Notes: a model not told the origin generated them from the letters alone. A DNA stretch of 64,000 nt from Nocardioides psychrotolerans (GCF_900113685.1 NZ_FOQG01000018.1:18667-82666); one strand, 5' to 3'; positions 25,045 through 33,004 are shown, counted from the first letter of the stretch. Made by a program: numbers and translations.

Positions 25045-25203
25045 TCATCCACGTTGGTCATGGGCTCCCCTACAGCTTCGCGGTGCAAGTGACTCCAGAA
25101 TCTCGGCGGTCACGGGATTCACCTTCTCGTCCGGTTCGATGTAGTGCTGCTTGGTGATCTGAGCCAACGAGTCACCGAGCATTTGGGCTGCCAGATCGGC
25201 TCC
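25045..25203 (-). pseudogene. Tyrosine integrase, C-terminal remnant
   Basis: The minus strand reads AAQMLGDSLAQITKQHYIEP followed by VNPVTAEILESLAP and a stop at 25045. The LGDS...T..HYI pattern is the last catalytic box of a tyrosine integrase, with the nucleophilic Tyr. Upstream of about 25203 the frame soon meets a stop and the homology ends, so only about 50 residues remain. It is unlike the intact integrase at 21497 and implies an earlier, second mobile element at this place. Confidence 0.75.
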
Positions 25204-25213
25204 TCCAGCCGAA

Positions 25214-25248
25214 TGGGCGCATGGCCGGACAGCAGTTCCGGTCAGGGA
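25214..25248. repeat. 34-bp repeat, copy B
   Basis: Near-identical to 22759-22792 (one mismatch, one extra base), same orientation. It adjoins the break point of the integrase remnant, about 10 bases from the end of the homology. Confidence 0.8.
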
Positions 25249-25514
25249 ACCTCAATCGGCGACGGCCCTTTGTTGGGACGGCAGAGAAACGCCATGTCCC
25301 GCAACACCTGTCCGGCAACCGTCCCGGGACAGGCGTCTGCTCCGGGTGCGTGTATCTGGGCGCTAAGACACACCTCCCGGGGGGTAAGGGGGGTAGACCT
25401 GTCTGGCCGCTGTCAGCTGCCAGCACCCCCTCGACGGCATCAACTCCTCAAATGCCCGCGCGCAATCCCCGGTCACGTCCTCGACCGCTGACTACGGCCC
25501 CGTCGGTCGCTGAG

Positions 25515-25537
25515 AAAGGTGTGCGAAAAAGGTGTGC
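25515..25537. repeat. Paired direct repeat, integrase arm-type site candidate
   Basis: AAAGGTGTGC occurs twice with a 13-base period (25515 and 25528), 70-90 bases from the core att repeat. Tyrosine integrases bind such short paired sites beside the crossover region. Binding is inferred. Confidence 0.55.
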
Positions 25538-25557
25538 AACCTTCGCCTGGCATGGCG

Positions 25558-25591
25558 AGAGGCCGCCTCCCTGGTTCGGGAAACGGCCTCT
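25558..25591 (-). terminator. Hairpin behind the truncated tRNA-Pro copy
   Basis: AGAGGCCG (25558-25565) pairs with CGGCCTCT (25584-25591). It stands 15 bases beyond the tRNA 3' end copy and was probably the terminator of the tRNA gene before integration. Confidence 0.5.
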
Positions 25592-25605
25592 GACCTGCGG
25601 TTTTC

Positions 25606-25644
25606 TTCGGTCGGGCTGACAGGATTTGAACCTGCGACCCCTTG
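25606..25644. repeat. Attachment-site copy: duplicated 3' end of tRNA-Pro
   Basis: 39 bases identical to 29196-29234: five flanking bases and the last 34 bases of tRNA-Pro (T arm, 3' acceptor strand, part of the anticodon arm). The 5' half of the tRNA is absent. This is the classic product of site-specific integration at a tRNA 3' end. Confidence 0.9.
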
Positions 25645-25776
25645 GAGGGATCGGGCCTACTTTTTCAAGGACTCTGATTCCGGAAAATTTGCGGATTCCC
25701 TCGTGATTTCAAGGGATTGAGCAACCTGCTTGCCCTCATCGTAGCGGATCGTTTGGGGTCATTTGCCGATGGTTTC

Positions 25777-25795
25777 TGGAGAGTAAATGGAGAGT
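25777..25795. repeat. Paired direct repeat near the left island end
   Basis: TGGAGAGT occurs at 25777 and 25788, period 11, about 135 bases inside the left att copy in AT-rich DNA. A candidate integrase arm site. Confidence 0.5.
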
Positions 25796-25807
25796 TCTCA
25801 AGTCTCG

Positions 25808-26554
25808 TCACTGCTCCCGAGTTGAGGCTGCGATCAGGAGCTCGGCGACAAGGGCGAGGTCGTCGAGGGTGATCTCGCCACCGCCAACTCCATGGATCGA
25901 GCGGAGCACGAGGTCGCGCCGGCGGACGAACCACAGGTCGACGTGAAGCGCGATATCAGCCGCCACGGGTGTTGCGACCGCGCCGATCTGGCGTAGCGCG
26001 ATGGGTCGCGCACCCGCATCGAGCATCAGCCGCACGATGTCGAGAAGGTCAGTTCCTTGCTTCGCGACTGATCGGTTCATCACCGCTTGGAGTTTCATCG
26101 CGATCAGCGGGCCAGGCTCCGCGACAGGGGTCGTGACTTCGATCCGCTCACCGTTGGATCGGACCACGTCGGTGGCCGTGTCGTTCGCCCACGCATGGGC
26201 GGACGCGTGTAGGCGGTCACCCGGGTCGTCACTTGGTTCGTCCAGTTCGACCTGCCGCACTTCGAGGACATCGACCTTGACCTGCCCGTAGGGCGTCGGC
26301 AGCAACACCGCTGCCGGCTCAACCGACTCCGCATCACCTGACGCTCGGAGCACTTCGAGGTGAGGAACGTTGCCGGAGAGGCGGTCGACGATGTCGAGAT
26401 CAACGGTTGCCCTGTAGGGGATCGACAGTCTGGCTAGCACGGCAAGTCCGCCGACGATGACGGGCGGCTCGCCGAGCAACCTCCGCACTTCGCTGACTCC
26501 TTGGACGACCGCGGCCATCGCGTCACCCACAAACGTGACTCGATCACCAGACAC
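25808..26554 (-). CDS. AbiEii/AbiGii-type nucleotidyltransferase toxin
   Basis: 248 residues. VIVGGLAVLAR (about 32-42) and RATVDLDIVDRL (about 48-59) give the GG...DxD core of nucleotidyltransferases of the AbiEii toxin family, which modify tRNA or other targets and stop growth. LIAMKLQAVMNRSVAKQGTD matches the conserved Lys region of that family. The GTG at 26554 overlaps the stop of the upstream gene; translation is coupled as usual for type IV toxin-antitoxin pairs. The following genes are the left island end and the att copy. Toxicity is inferred from family and context. Confidence 0.82.
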   Translation of the reverse strand: MSGDRVTFVGDAMAAVVQGVSEVRRLLGEPPVIVGGLAVLARLSIPYRATVDLDIVDRLSGNVPHLEVLRASGDAESVEPAAVLLPTPYGQVKVDVLEVRQVELDEPSDDPGDRLHASAHAWANDTATDVVRSNGERIEVTTPVAEPGPLIAMKLQAVMNRSVAKQGTDLLDIVRLMLDAGARPIALRQIGAVATPVAADIALHVDLWFVRRRDLVLRSIHGVGGGEITLDDLALVAELLIAASTREQ

Positions 26555-27560
26555 GTGCCCACCTCGCTTCCGGAGTCCAGGCCTCGAGGATTTCGCGACC
26601 TCGCCCGATGTCTTGAGCGAGGTCGAGGGCAACGAAGAGCGGGTGCGCGAGCGGCCATTCGGTCGGATTGGTGTCGACGTCCACCCTGAGTGAGCAGACC
26701 GCCGGGACGGGGGCAACCCTCACCGAGCAGCGGGCCTGGGAGCCGGGGGCGACCGCGCCCAGCAGCGTGACCGCTCGACGGACGATCGATTCGTCGGGTA
26801 CGAAGAAGTCCTGGAGCTGTCCTGACTGGACGGCCATCGGTGCGCCATAGACCGCAGCCGCAACGGAGTCGGTCAAAGCCCAACCCGTTTCGTTGCCAAC
26901 ATCGAAACGGTTAAGCCCGAGCGGCTGGAGCGGATCGTTGTCCGTTCCCGGGTTCGGCATCGACGCCAGATATGTACGTGGACTCCCCCAACGTTCGGCG
27001 ACCTGCCAAAACAGTTCGCTGCCGTGAACAACGTTGTCGGAATCCAGCAGGCCCGCGTTCCGGAGCGCAGCCAAGACGTCCGAGACGGTACTCGCTGAGC
27101 GGCCGAGCTCTCGGGCCAATTCACGCACCGCGCCCGCGCGATTGGGGTCCATGAGAAGTGCCGTTGCCACCTCCAGCCCCACCTTGCCGGCCAGCGCTTG
27201 ACTCCGCTCGCTGCGTCCCTTGATTGGTTCGACCTCAGCATCGATCACGATCCGATCGGTCCGTAGTCCCAGCCGTCCACGCAGGTCGTAGTAACCCCCA
27301 CCACGGGCCGTCAGAAGTCGCCGCGCAGCGCCGGTGACCCGATCACCGACCACGAAGAGGTGAGCATCGGCAGGCACGGGCTCCCTTATGAGTCGCTCAG
27401 CGACCTCATCCGTCACCAAAGCCCGGCGCTTGACCTGAAGGACCGTGCGAACCCCGACCAAGTCAAGTACGACATCGACACCGTCGGAAGCGCCTGCGGG
27501 TCGCTGGGCATCGATCTCCAGTTGGGCGAAGGCGTCGACGACAAGTGCTTCGAGGTTCAT
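26544..27560 (-). CDS. AbiEi-like antitoxin with N-terminal nuclease-fold-like domain
   Basis: 338 residues. Residues 1-110 contain DVVLDLVGVRTVLQVKRR, which resembles the D...(E/Q)xK core of restriction-endonuclease-like folds. Residues 125-185 are a winged helix-turn-helix (AGAVRELARELGRSASTVSD, then LAALRNAGLL). The rest resembles the C-terminal part of AbiEi antitoxins and related regulators. AbiEi represses its own promoter and neutralises the toxin. The gene precedes the nucleotidyltransferase with an 11-base overlap, and the palindrome at 27580-27609 lies 20 bases before its ATG. Assignment to AbiEi_2-like proteins is moderately sure; the nuclease-fold reading is tentative. Confidence 0.75.
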   Translation of the reverse strand: MNLEALVVDAFAQLEIDAQRPAGASDGVDVVLDLVGVRTVLQVKRRALVTDEVAERLIREPVPADAHLFVVGDRVTGAARRLLTARGGGYYDLRGRLGLRTDRIVIDAEVEPIKGRSERSQALAGKVGLEVATALLMDPNRAGAVRELARELGRSASTVSDVLAALRNAGLLDSDNVVHGSELFWQVAERWGSPRTYLASMPNPGTDNDPLQPLGLNRFDVGNETGWALTDSVAAAVYGAPMAVQSGQLQDFFVPDESIVRRAVTLLGAVAPGSQARCSVRVAPVPAVCSLRVDVDTNPTEWPLAHPLFVALDLAQDIGRGREILEAWTPEARWARVW

Positions 27561-27566
27561 GGCTTC

Positions 27567-27609
27567 ATTGTTTCAAGTGTTCGGCGTTCGGTCAATACCG
27601 AACACCGAA
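27567..27609 (-). promoter_or_regulatory. Autoregulatory operator and promoter of the AbiE-like pair
   Basis: An inverted repeat has arms 27580-27592 (TTCGGCGTTCGGT) and 27597-27609 (ACCGAACACCGAA), 12 of 13 positions complementary, around CAAT. On the minus strand TTGACC (27595-27590) and AACAAT (27572-27567) are spaced 17 bases apart, as -35 and -10 boxes. The -10 box ends 6 bases before the ATG at 27560, so the transcript would be leaderless. The -35 box lies inside the palindrome, fitting repression by the wHTH protein. AbiEi antitoxins are known to bind inverted repeats in this way. Confidence 0.68.
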
Positions 27610-27673
27610 CGCCGATCGATTCACTCGCCGCGTGGCTTCGGCCAAAGACGGTCGGTGCCGACGCAGCCAGCCG

Positions 27674-28792
27674 CTACTTCGCTGGCCACAGCTCCCAGCG
27701 GTTCGCGCGACCGCGCCGGACCTCGGCATCCGGGTGCTGCACCTGAAGTTCTTGGAGGCGCTGCACGACCTCCGTGATCGGGAGCCCAGACGGCACGATG
27801 GCGAGAGGCTCGGGCTTCGGCGCGGGAGTCGCTTCAGATCCTTCGGCGTCGCGGCGACGCTGGAAAGACTCGAAAAGTTTCATCGTCTTCTCGTGGATCG
27901 CCCTTTGCCCCGGCCAGGCGGGGCAGGGAAAGTCGAAAGGCGGGCTCACGTAGCCGTGCTTGTTGGCAGGGGTGGCGCAATCGGCACACATGTCCTCCGC
28001 CTCAAGTCGAGGAACGGCCAGCAGTTTCTCGAGACGCCACTTCTTGATGTCTCGCTCGGTGCGCAACTTGGAGCGCTCGGCCTTGTCGACTGTCGCTTTG
28101 AGTTGTGTTTCAAGTTCCGACAGCCGCTCGCGAATCTCTTGCACCTCGGTGATGCGGCGCTCGCGGTAGAAGTAGAAGGTCGAGTGCCGGCGATCTCGTG
28201 GCAGATAGCCGTGCTGATCGGGCACGTCCTCGGGATCACCCACGACTGGGGTGAGCCGATCGACGGCCGCTCGATGGCGTTCGATATCCCTGTCCAGTTC
28301 GGCCACCTGTTCGGCGCGCCGGTTGGCAGGCATTGCAGGGAAGCGATCACCACTCCTGAGCCGGGCAACTTCCTCCAGTTTGTGCGTGAGCACGCACTGC
28401 TGCTCGAGCAGTTCGAGGCGGGCCTGCTCGCGAGCTGGATCGAAGCGTTTCAGATGTTCCTGCCGGTCAAGCTCGCGACGCTCCTGCTTGCGTTGGAAGT
28501 CCCGATCCCAGCGCGCCATCTGCGCATCAAGCTGACGTTTGGTCTTGCATTTGAAGTTGGGCTCGGCGCGCTCCCACTCCTGCATCACCCGCTGAGTTCG
28601 CTCCAACTCGGCGGCTTGCTCTTCGAACCGCCAGGGATTCCAGAACTCATCCTGGTGTAGATCGATGAACAACGCCCGCGCCGCGACGTTCTCCTCGAAC
28701 GTGGACGTTGCACCCGGCTTTGCGCGCCACAAGCGTTCACCGTCGCTGAAGACGCCGTCCGCCAGCACCTGCGTATCCAACTCGGTGGCCAT
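27674..28792 (-). CDS. Coiled-coil protein of unknown function
   Basis: 372 residues, strongly charged, Arg- and Glu-rich. Residues about 60-150 and 170-270 have long heptad-like helices (EEQAAELERTQRVMQEWERA; RITEVQEIRERLSELETQL). CADC followed by a Cys near residue 300 suggests a possible metal knuckle. No signal peptide or membrane segment. The ATG at 28792 is chosen because the upstream frame looks non-coding; no good ribosome-binding site is visible. It is island cargo beside the toxin-antitoxin pair. It could be a structural or defence-related protein; there is no direct evidence for either. Confidence 0.68.
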   Translation of the reverse strand: MATELDTQVLADGVFSDGERLWRAKPGATSTFEENVAARALFIDLHQDEFWNPWRFEEQAAELERTQRVMQEWERAEPNFKCKTKRQLDAQMARWDRDFQRKQERRELDRQEHLKRFDPAREQARLELLEQQCVLTHKLEEVARLRSGDRFPAMPANRRAEQVAELDRDIERHRAAVDRLTPVVGDPEDVPDQHGYLPRDRRHSTFYFYRERRITEVQEIRERLSELETQLKATVDKAERSKLRTERDIKKWRLEKLLAVPRLEAEDMCADCATPANKHGYVSPPFDFPCPAWPGQRAIHEKTMKLFESFQRRRDAEGSEATPAPKPEPLAIVPSGLPITEVVQRLQELQVQHPDAEVRRGRANRWELWPAK

Positions 28793-28968
28793 GTCTCGAT
28801 GCTCGATTCGTCGCCACGCGGCGGCAACGGGCGCAAGGTGAACCTTGCGTGACGATCCGAACGCACCCAGTCGTACTTCTTGCGGTGACTTTCGCTGGGG
28901 AGCCAGCGTCTGCTCGCGATGACGATGCCCCTCGGATGTGGTCGTCGGGCATCTGATCGGATTGCCCC

Positions 28969-29124
28969 ATGTCACACAGGGACGTCAATCATCGCCAGCG
29001 AGCGATCCTCACTTGGATCGCCGACGGATGCCCTGAGCGAGACTGGCCTGACGAGACACACAAACATTCGGCCCGCGCCCTGGCCAACCGGGGGCTTGAG
29101 GTTCGCGCCACGCCGGAGGTTTGA
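28969..29124 (+). CDS. Small ORF, possible end of an actinobacterial helical DNA-binding family
   Basis: 51 codons, beginning at ATG 28969 and stopping at 29124: RQRAILTWIADGCPERDWPDE and KHSARALANRGLEVRATPEV resemble a recurring actinobacterial domain of the form RQRxxLxWIADGCP...TYKxxAxALxxRxL that is often found in small proteins. The stop lies where the paired TTGACACCCC repeats begin, so the tail may have been cut by recombination at the island end. No ribosome-binding site is obvious. Confidence 0.4.
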   Translation: MSHRDVNHRQRAILTWIADGCPERDWPDETHKHSARALANRGLEVRATPEV

Positions 29125-29141
29125 CACCCCGTTGACACCCC
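29121..29141. repeat. Paired direct repeat near the right island end
   Basis: TTGACACCCC occurs at 29121 and 29132, period 11, about 55 bases inside the right att copy. Its complement family resembles TTGCACACC seen on the minus strand at the 25515 pair. A candidate integrase arm site. Confidence 0.55.
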
Positions 29142-29155
29142 GGGCGGTCTAAGGA

Positions 29156-29178
29156 GGTGTGGCCCTATGGACCACACC
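29156..29178 (-). terminator. Hairpin downstream of tRNA-Pro
   Basis: GGTGTGG (29156-29162) and CCACACC (29172-29178) form a 7-bp stem with a 9-base loop, 22 bases past the tRNA 3' end. It replaces the original tRNA terminator now stranded at 25558. Confidence 0.5.
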
Positions 29179-29195
29179 CCCTCTGACCTGCGTCT

Positions 29196-29274
<79 letters not shown>

Positions 29275-29287
29275 AACGCCCGGTCGA

Positions 29288-29304
29288 GGCCGGTCAGACC
29301 GGCC
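29288..29304 (-). terminator. Hairpin after the DinB-like gene
   Basis: GGCCGGT-cag-ACCGGCC, a 7-bp stem 55 bases beyond the DinB-like stop and 14 bases before the tRNA 5' end. Probably separates the two transcripts. Confidence 0.5.
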
Positions 29305-29358
29305 GTTTCCCAAGCGCGTGAACCCTACAACAGGGCAGCACGCACCCGGGAATCGGGC

Positions 29359-29901
29359 TCACCCCATCGACTTCTGACCGTCGATGCTCTCGCGCAGGAT
29401 GTCGGCGTGGCCAGCGTGCTGGGCGGTCTCCGCGACCAGGTGCAGGAAGACGCGGCGCGCTGACCAGCTGGCGCCGGGCTCGAACCACGGGGCCGCGGGC
29501 AGCGGCTGGCGGCCGTCGAGGTCCGCGGTGCGCACGAGCTCGTCGGTGGCGGCAGCGCTCTCGTCGTACGCCGCCAGAACGCCCGCGAGGGTCTCGCCCT
29601 CCAGCATCCTGAAGCCGTCCTGGTAGGCCTGGAACTCCGGCGGCGGGTTGCTCCAGTCGACGGCGTCCTGCTCGACCGGCCCCTCGAGCACGAACGTGGC
29701 CCACTCGCGCTCGGTGGAGGTCACGTGCTTGACCAGGCCACCCAGGCACAGGCTGCTGGCGGTGGGGCTCAGGCCCGCCTGCTCGTCGCTCAGGCCCTGC
29801 ACGGTGTGCCGGAAGAGGCCGCGGTGCTTGTGGAGGGAGTCGAGCAGGTCGGCCCGCTCGCCCGTCGTCGTCGCGGCCGTGGTCTCGGTGTTCGTCGTCA
29901 T
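29359..29901 (-). CDS. DinB-superfamily (DUF664) protein
   Basis: 180 residues forming the DinB four-helix bundle. Putative metal ligands are the His of LVKHVTSTEREW (about 59) and the two late His in LHLVAETAQHAGHADIL (about 155-168), the usual triad of this superfamily. Members include mycothiol- and bacillithiol-dependent transferases and other metal-dependent enzymes; the substrate here is unknown. It ends 60 bases from the tRNA and starts 26 bases after the stop of the secreted protein gene. Confidence 0.87.
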   Translation of the reverse strand: MTTNTETTAATTTGERADLLDSLHKHRGLFRHTVQGLSDEQAGLSPTASSLCLGGLVKHVTSTEREWATFVLEGPVEQDAVDWSNPPPEFQAYQDGFRMLEGETLAGVLAAYDESAAATDELVRTADLDGRQPLPAAPWFEPGASWSARRVFLHLVAETAQHAGHADILRESIDGQKSMG

Positions 29902-29926
29902 GCGTCGACCCTAGGGATGAATGCGG

Positions 29927-30883
29927 TCAGTTCCTGTCCTGAATGGCGCCCGAGTTCTCCGACACCTGCAGCGAGGAGATGTCGACGGCGACGAAGGCGG
30001 AGGCCGGGATCGTCTTCAGGTCCTCGATCAGCTCCTCGGGCCAAGCGGCGTGCTGCTCGCCCTGGAAGAACCACGGCGAGCCGTTGTCGGCGAGCACCAG
30101 GCCGTAGGTCTTCATCGCGCCCACCACCCTCCGGGCGTAAGACGACAGGCCGGCCGCCGACCAGCTCGCGCGGAGGCGGAACCGGGCGCCCATGGGCGGG
30201 TAGGCCAGGCTGGTGCGGGAGCCGGCGTCGTGGCGCGCCGGCCACAGGTGGTGCGTGCTGGTGACGTCGGTCGTGAAGCGGATCGCGTGGTCGATGTCGT
30301 CGTCGCGGACCTCGTTCCACCGCAGGAGCCCCGGGAGGATCGGCAGGCCCGCGGCGTCGGCCGACGTCCAGCCGTCCGGACGCAAGGCGTTGCTGCGCAA
30401 CGACCACACGGCCCCGGACCCGGCTCGCCACCGTCCGTCGCGCAGCCGGGTGTCATACGTCTCGTAGAGCCGGCAGCGGCCGCGGTCGACGATGATCGCG
30501 TGCCGGTCGCCATCGGAGGACCGGCCCCCCTCGATGCGGGTGTCCGGGCCCAGCGGGTAGCGCACTCGGTCGGACTCGGCGGCGTACGTGAACCGCACGG
30601 GCACCGTGGCGTGGCTCGACCGGACGACGGTGATCGGGATGCCGTAGTCCGGACCGTCGCCGAAGGACGGGCCGAAGTCCGGGTGCAGGTCCGAGGCGGT
30701 GGACATGTGCGAGAGCCACTGCTGGCTCCGCGCGTGCACCGGCAGCGACGAGACGTCGGCGTGCCACCAGTTGTCGGCAGGGAGCTCCGAGCACGCCGTC
30801 GAGGCGATCGGGGTGGCGGCCGCCGACGGCACGAGCGCCACGAGGGCGAGCACCCCCACAGCCGTGGCGATCCGGACCCTCAT
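29927..30883 (-). CDS. Secreted protein of unknown function
   Basis: 318 residues with a clear signal peptide (VRIATAVGVLALVALVPSAAA, cleavage near residue 23). WWHADVSSLPVHARSQQW begins the mature part; PDYGIPITVV, RCRLYETYD and WSLRSNALRPDGWTSADAAG follow. Similar proteins occur in actinobacteria and are annotated only as hypothetical. Two Cys in the mature part could form one disulfide. The gene lies 19 bases downstream of der and may be co-transcribed with it. Confidence 0.78.
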   Translation of the reverse strand: MRVRIATAVGVLALVALVPSAAATPIASTACSELPADNWWHADVSSLPVHARSQQWLSHMSTASDLHPDFGPSFGDGPDYGIPITVVRSSHATVPVRFTYAAESDRVRYPLGPDTRIEGGRSSDGDRHAIIVDRGRCRLYETYDTRLRDGRWRAGSGAVWSLRSNALRPDGWTSADAAGLPILPGLLRWNEVRDDDIDHAIRFTTDVTSTHHLWPARHDAGSRTSLAYPPMGARFRLRASWSAAGLSSYARRVVGAMKTYGLVLADNGSPWFFQGEQHAAWPEELIEDLKTIPASAFVAVDISSLQVSENSGAIQDRN

Positions 30884-30902
30884 GACGCACTCCCGTCGGG
30901 GA

Positions 30903-32258
30903 CTACCGCTTGCGCTTCTCGCGGGGCCGCTGCTGCAGGATGATCGGCGTGCCGGCGAAGCCGAACTCCTCGCGCAGCCGCCGCTCGATGTAGCGCTCGT
31001 AGCCCGCATCCAGCTTGCCGCTCGTGAACAGGATGAAGGTTGGCGGCGCCGTTGTCGCCTGGGTGCCGAAAAGGATCTTGGGCTGCTTGCCGCTGCGCAC
31101 CGGGTGCGGGTGCTCGGCGACCAGGCGACCCAGGAACGCGTTGAGCGTGCCGGTGGAGATGCGGGTCTCCCAGCCGGCCAGCGCCTTCTCGATCGCGGGG
31201 ACCAGTCGGTCGACGTGCCAGCCGGTGCGCGCGGTGATGTTGATCCGCGGTGCCCACTGCACCTGCACGAGGTCACGCTCGATCTCGCGCTCGAGGTAGT
31301 AGCGGCGCTCCTCATCGACCAGGTCCCACTTGTTGAACGCGATGACCAGCGCGCGACCGGCGTCACGGATGGTCTGGATGATCCGGATGTCCTGCTCGGA
31401 CAACGACTGCCCACCGTCGACGACGAGGACCGCGAGCTCCGCGCGGTCGATGGCGGTCGTCGTGCGGAGGGAGGCGTAGTACTCGTGGCCCGACGCCTCC
31501 TTGACCCGCTTGCGGATGCCGGCGGTGTCGATGAAGCGCCAGGTCTGGCCGCCGAGCTCGATCAGCTCGTCGACGGGGTCGACGGTGGTGCCGGCAACGT
31601 TGTCGACGACCACGCGGTTCTCCCCGGCCAGGCGGTTGAGCAGCGAGGACTTGCCGACGTTGGGCTTGCCGACGATCGCGATGCGCCGCGGGCCACCCAT
31701 CTCGCCGATGCGCTCGGGCGGGGGCTCCGGCAGCGCCGCGAGGACGGCGTCGAGCATGTCGCCCGACCCGCGCCCGTGCAGCGCGGAAACGGGGTAGGGC
31801 TCGCCGAGCCCGAGGTTCCAGAGCCCGTAGGCCTCGGCCTCGGTGCGCTGGTCGTCGACCTTGTTGGCGGCCAGCACGACCGGCTTGCCGGACTTGCGCA
31901 GGATCTTGACGACCGCCTCGTCGGAGTCGGTGATGCCGACCCCGGCGTCGACGACGAAGAGGACCGCGTCGGCCAGGGTCACGGCGATCTCGGCCTGGGC
32001 GGAGATGCTGAGCGCCAGGCCCTTGGCGTCGGGATCCCAGCCGCCGGTGTCGACCACCGTGAAGGCGCGACCGTTCCAGTTGGCGTCGTAGGAGACGCGG
32101 TCGCGGGTCACGCCCGGCACGTCCTCCACGACCGCCTCGCGGCGGCCGATGATCCGGTTGACCAGGGTCGACTTGCCCACGTTGGGCCGGCCCACCACCG
32201 CCAGGATGGGCACCGGCCCGTCCGTCGTCGTCTCGTCGGGCTCCAGCGTCTCGCTCAC
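30903..32258 (-). CDS. der: Ribosome biogenesis GTPase Der (EngA)
   Basis: 451 residues with two consecutive GTPase domains: VGRPNVGKSTLVNRI, DTGGW and NKVD; then VGKPNVGKSSLLNRL, DTAGI and NKWD; and a C-terminal KH-like domain. Needed for 50S subunit assembly. Overlaps the acyltransferase gene by 4 bases. Same place as in the Mycobacterium scpA-rluB-cmk-engA block. Confidence 0.97.
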   Translation of the reverse strand: MSETLEPDETTTDGPVPILAVVGRPNVGKSTLVNRIIGRREAVVEDVPGVTRDRVSYDANWNGRAFTVVDTGGWDPDAKGLALSISAQAEIAVTLADAVLFVVDAGVGITDSDEAVVKILRKSGKPVVLAANKVDDQRTEAEAYGLWNLGLGEPYPVSALHGRGSGDMLDAVLAALPEPPPERIGEMGGPRRIAIVGKPNVGKSSLLNRLAGENRVVVDNVAGTTVDPVDELIELGGQTWRFIDTAGIRKRVKEASGHEYYASLRTTTAIDRAELAVLVVDGGQSLSEQDIRIIQTIRDAGRALVIAFNKWDLVDEERRYYLEREIERDLVQVQWAPRINITARTGWHVDRLVPAIEKALAGWETRISTGTLNAFLGRLVAEHPHPVRSGKQPKILFGTQATTAPPTFILFTSGKLDAGYERYIERRLREEFGFAGTPIILQQRPREKRKR

Positions 32259-33004
32259 GTCGTCGTTCCTGTCACGCCACCGGAGGGGTCGGGCAGCTGC
32301 TCGCCGGCTGGGAGCGGGCCCGGGAGGCTGCGGCCGGTGGCCGCCAGCGCCTCACGTAGATCATGGAGCATGCGCTCGCGCAGCTCGAGGGAGGCCTGCT
32401 CGACGTCGTCGCGTCGGCGGGGCCAGGGGGTCGGGTCGAAGGAGTACGGCGCCGCGAAGACCAGCTCCAGGCAGCGACCGCGCGGCGGGATCGAGCCGGT
32501 GTGGCCGCCCGGATCGCGGGTGCCGATCATGCTGACCGGGACGATCGGCGCGCCGGTGACCAGCGCGAGGTAGGCCGCACCCCGGTGGAAGCGCTCGAGC
32601 TCGCCGGCGCCGCGGTGGCCCTCGGGGAAGATCCCGACGGCTCCTCCGTCGCGCAGCACCCGCAGGGCCAGCTTCACCGCGCGCGGGTCGGTCGAGTCCC
32701 GGTCGAGGGGGATCTGGCCGGTGTGTCGCAGGAACCAGCCGAGCCGTCCGGAGAACATCTCGATCTTGGTCAGCGCGTGCAACGTCCTCGGGGCGTAGAC
32801 CGCGAGCAGCGGTCCGTCGATCACGCCGATGTGGTTGGCGGCGAAGATCACCGGACCCGTGGCCGGGACCCACTCGGCGCCGTGCACCTGCACGTCGTAC
32901 CGACGACGGATGAGCCAGCGCGACAACGGCCGCAGGCGGTTCAGCATCCAGGTCGGCGGGTAGGGCGTCGTGGTCGTGCGCGGCAGGGCGTCGTGGACGT
33001 TCAT
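32255..33004 (-). CDS. 1-acylglycerol-3-phosphate acyltransferase-like (PlsC family)
   Basis: 249 residues. The catalytic block NHIGVIDGPLL is a variant of NHxxxxD (His then Asp), and the glycerol-phosphate-binding block is FPEGHRGAGEL. Expected to acylate a lysophospholipid or related acceptor at the inner membrane. Overlaps cmk by 4 bases and der by 4 bases. In this position many actinobacteria carry such a gene between cmk and der. Confidence 0.9.
   Translation of the reverse strand: MNVHDALPRTTTTPYPPTWMLNRLRPLSRWLIRRRYDVQVHGAEWVPATGPVIFAANHIGVIDGPLLAVYAPRTLHALTKIEMFSGRLGWFLRHTGQIPLDRDSTDPRAVKLALRVLRDGGAVGIFPEGHRGAGELERFHRGAAYLALVTGAPIVPVSMIGTRDPGGHTGSIPPRGRCLELVFAAPYSFDPTPWPRRRDDVEQASLELRERMLHDLREALAATGRSLPGPLPAGEQLPDPSGGVTGTTT

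Larger units (their letters stand above)
25249..25610. other. Non-coding stretch beside the truncated tRNA copy
   Basis: About 360 bases without a supported gene. It contains the paired repeats at 25515-25537 and the hairpin at 25558-25591. The open frames here have no motif or ribosome-binding site. It looks like the end of an old integrated element. Confidence 0.6.
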
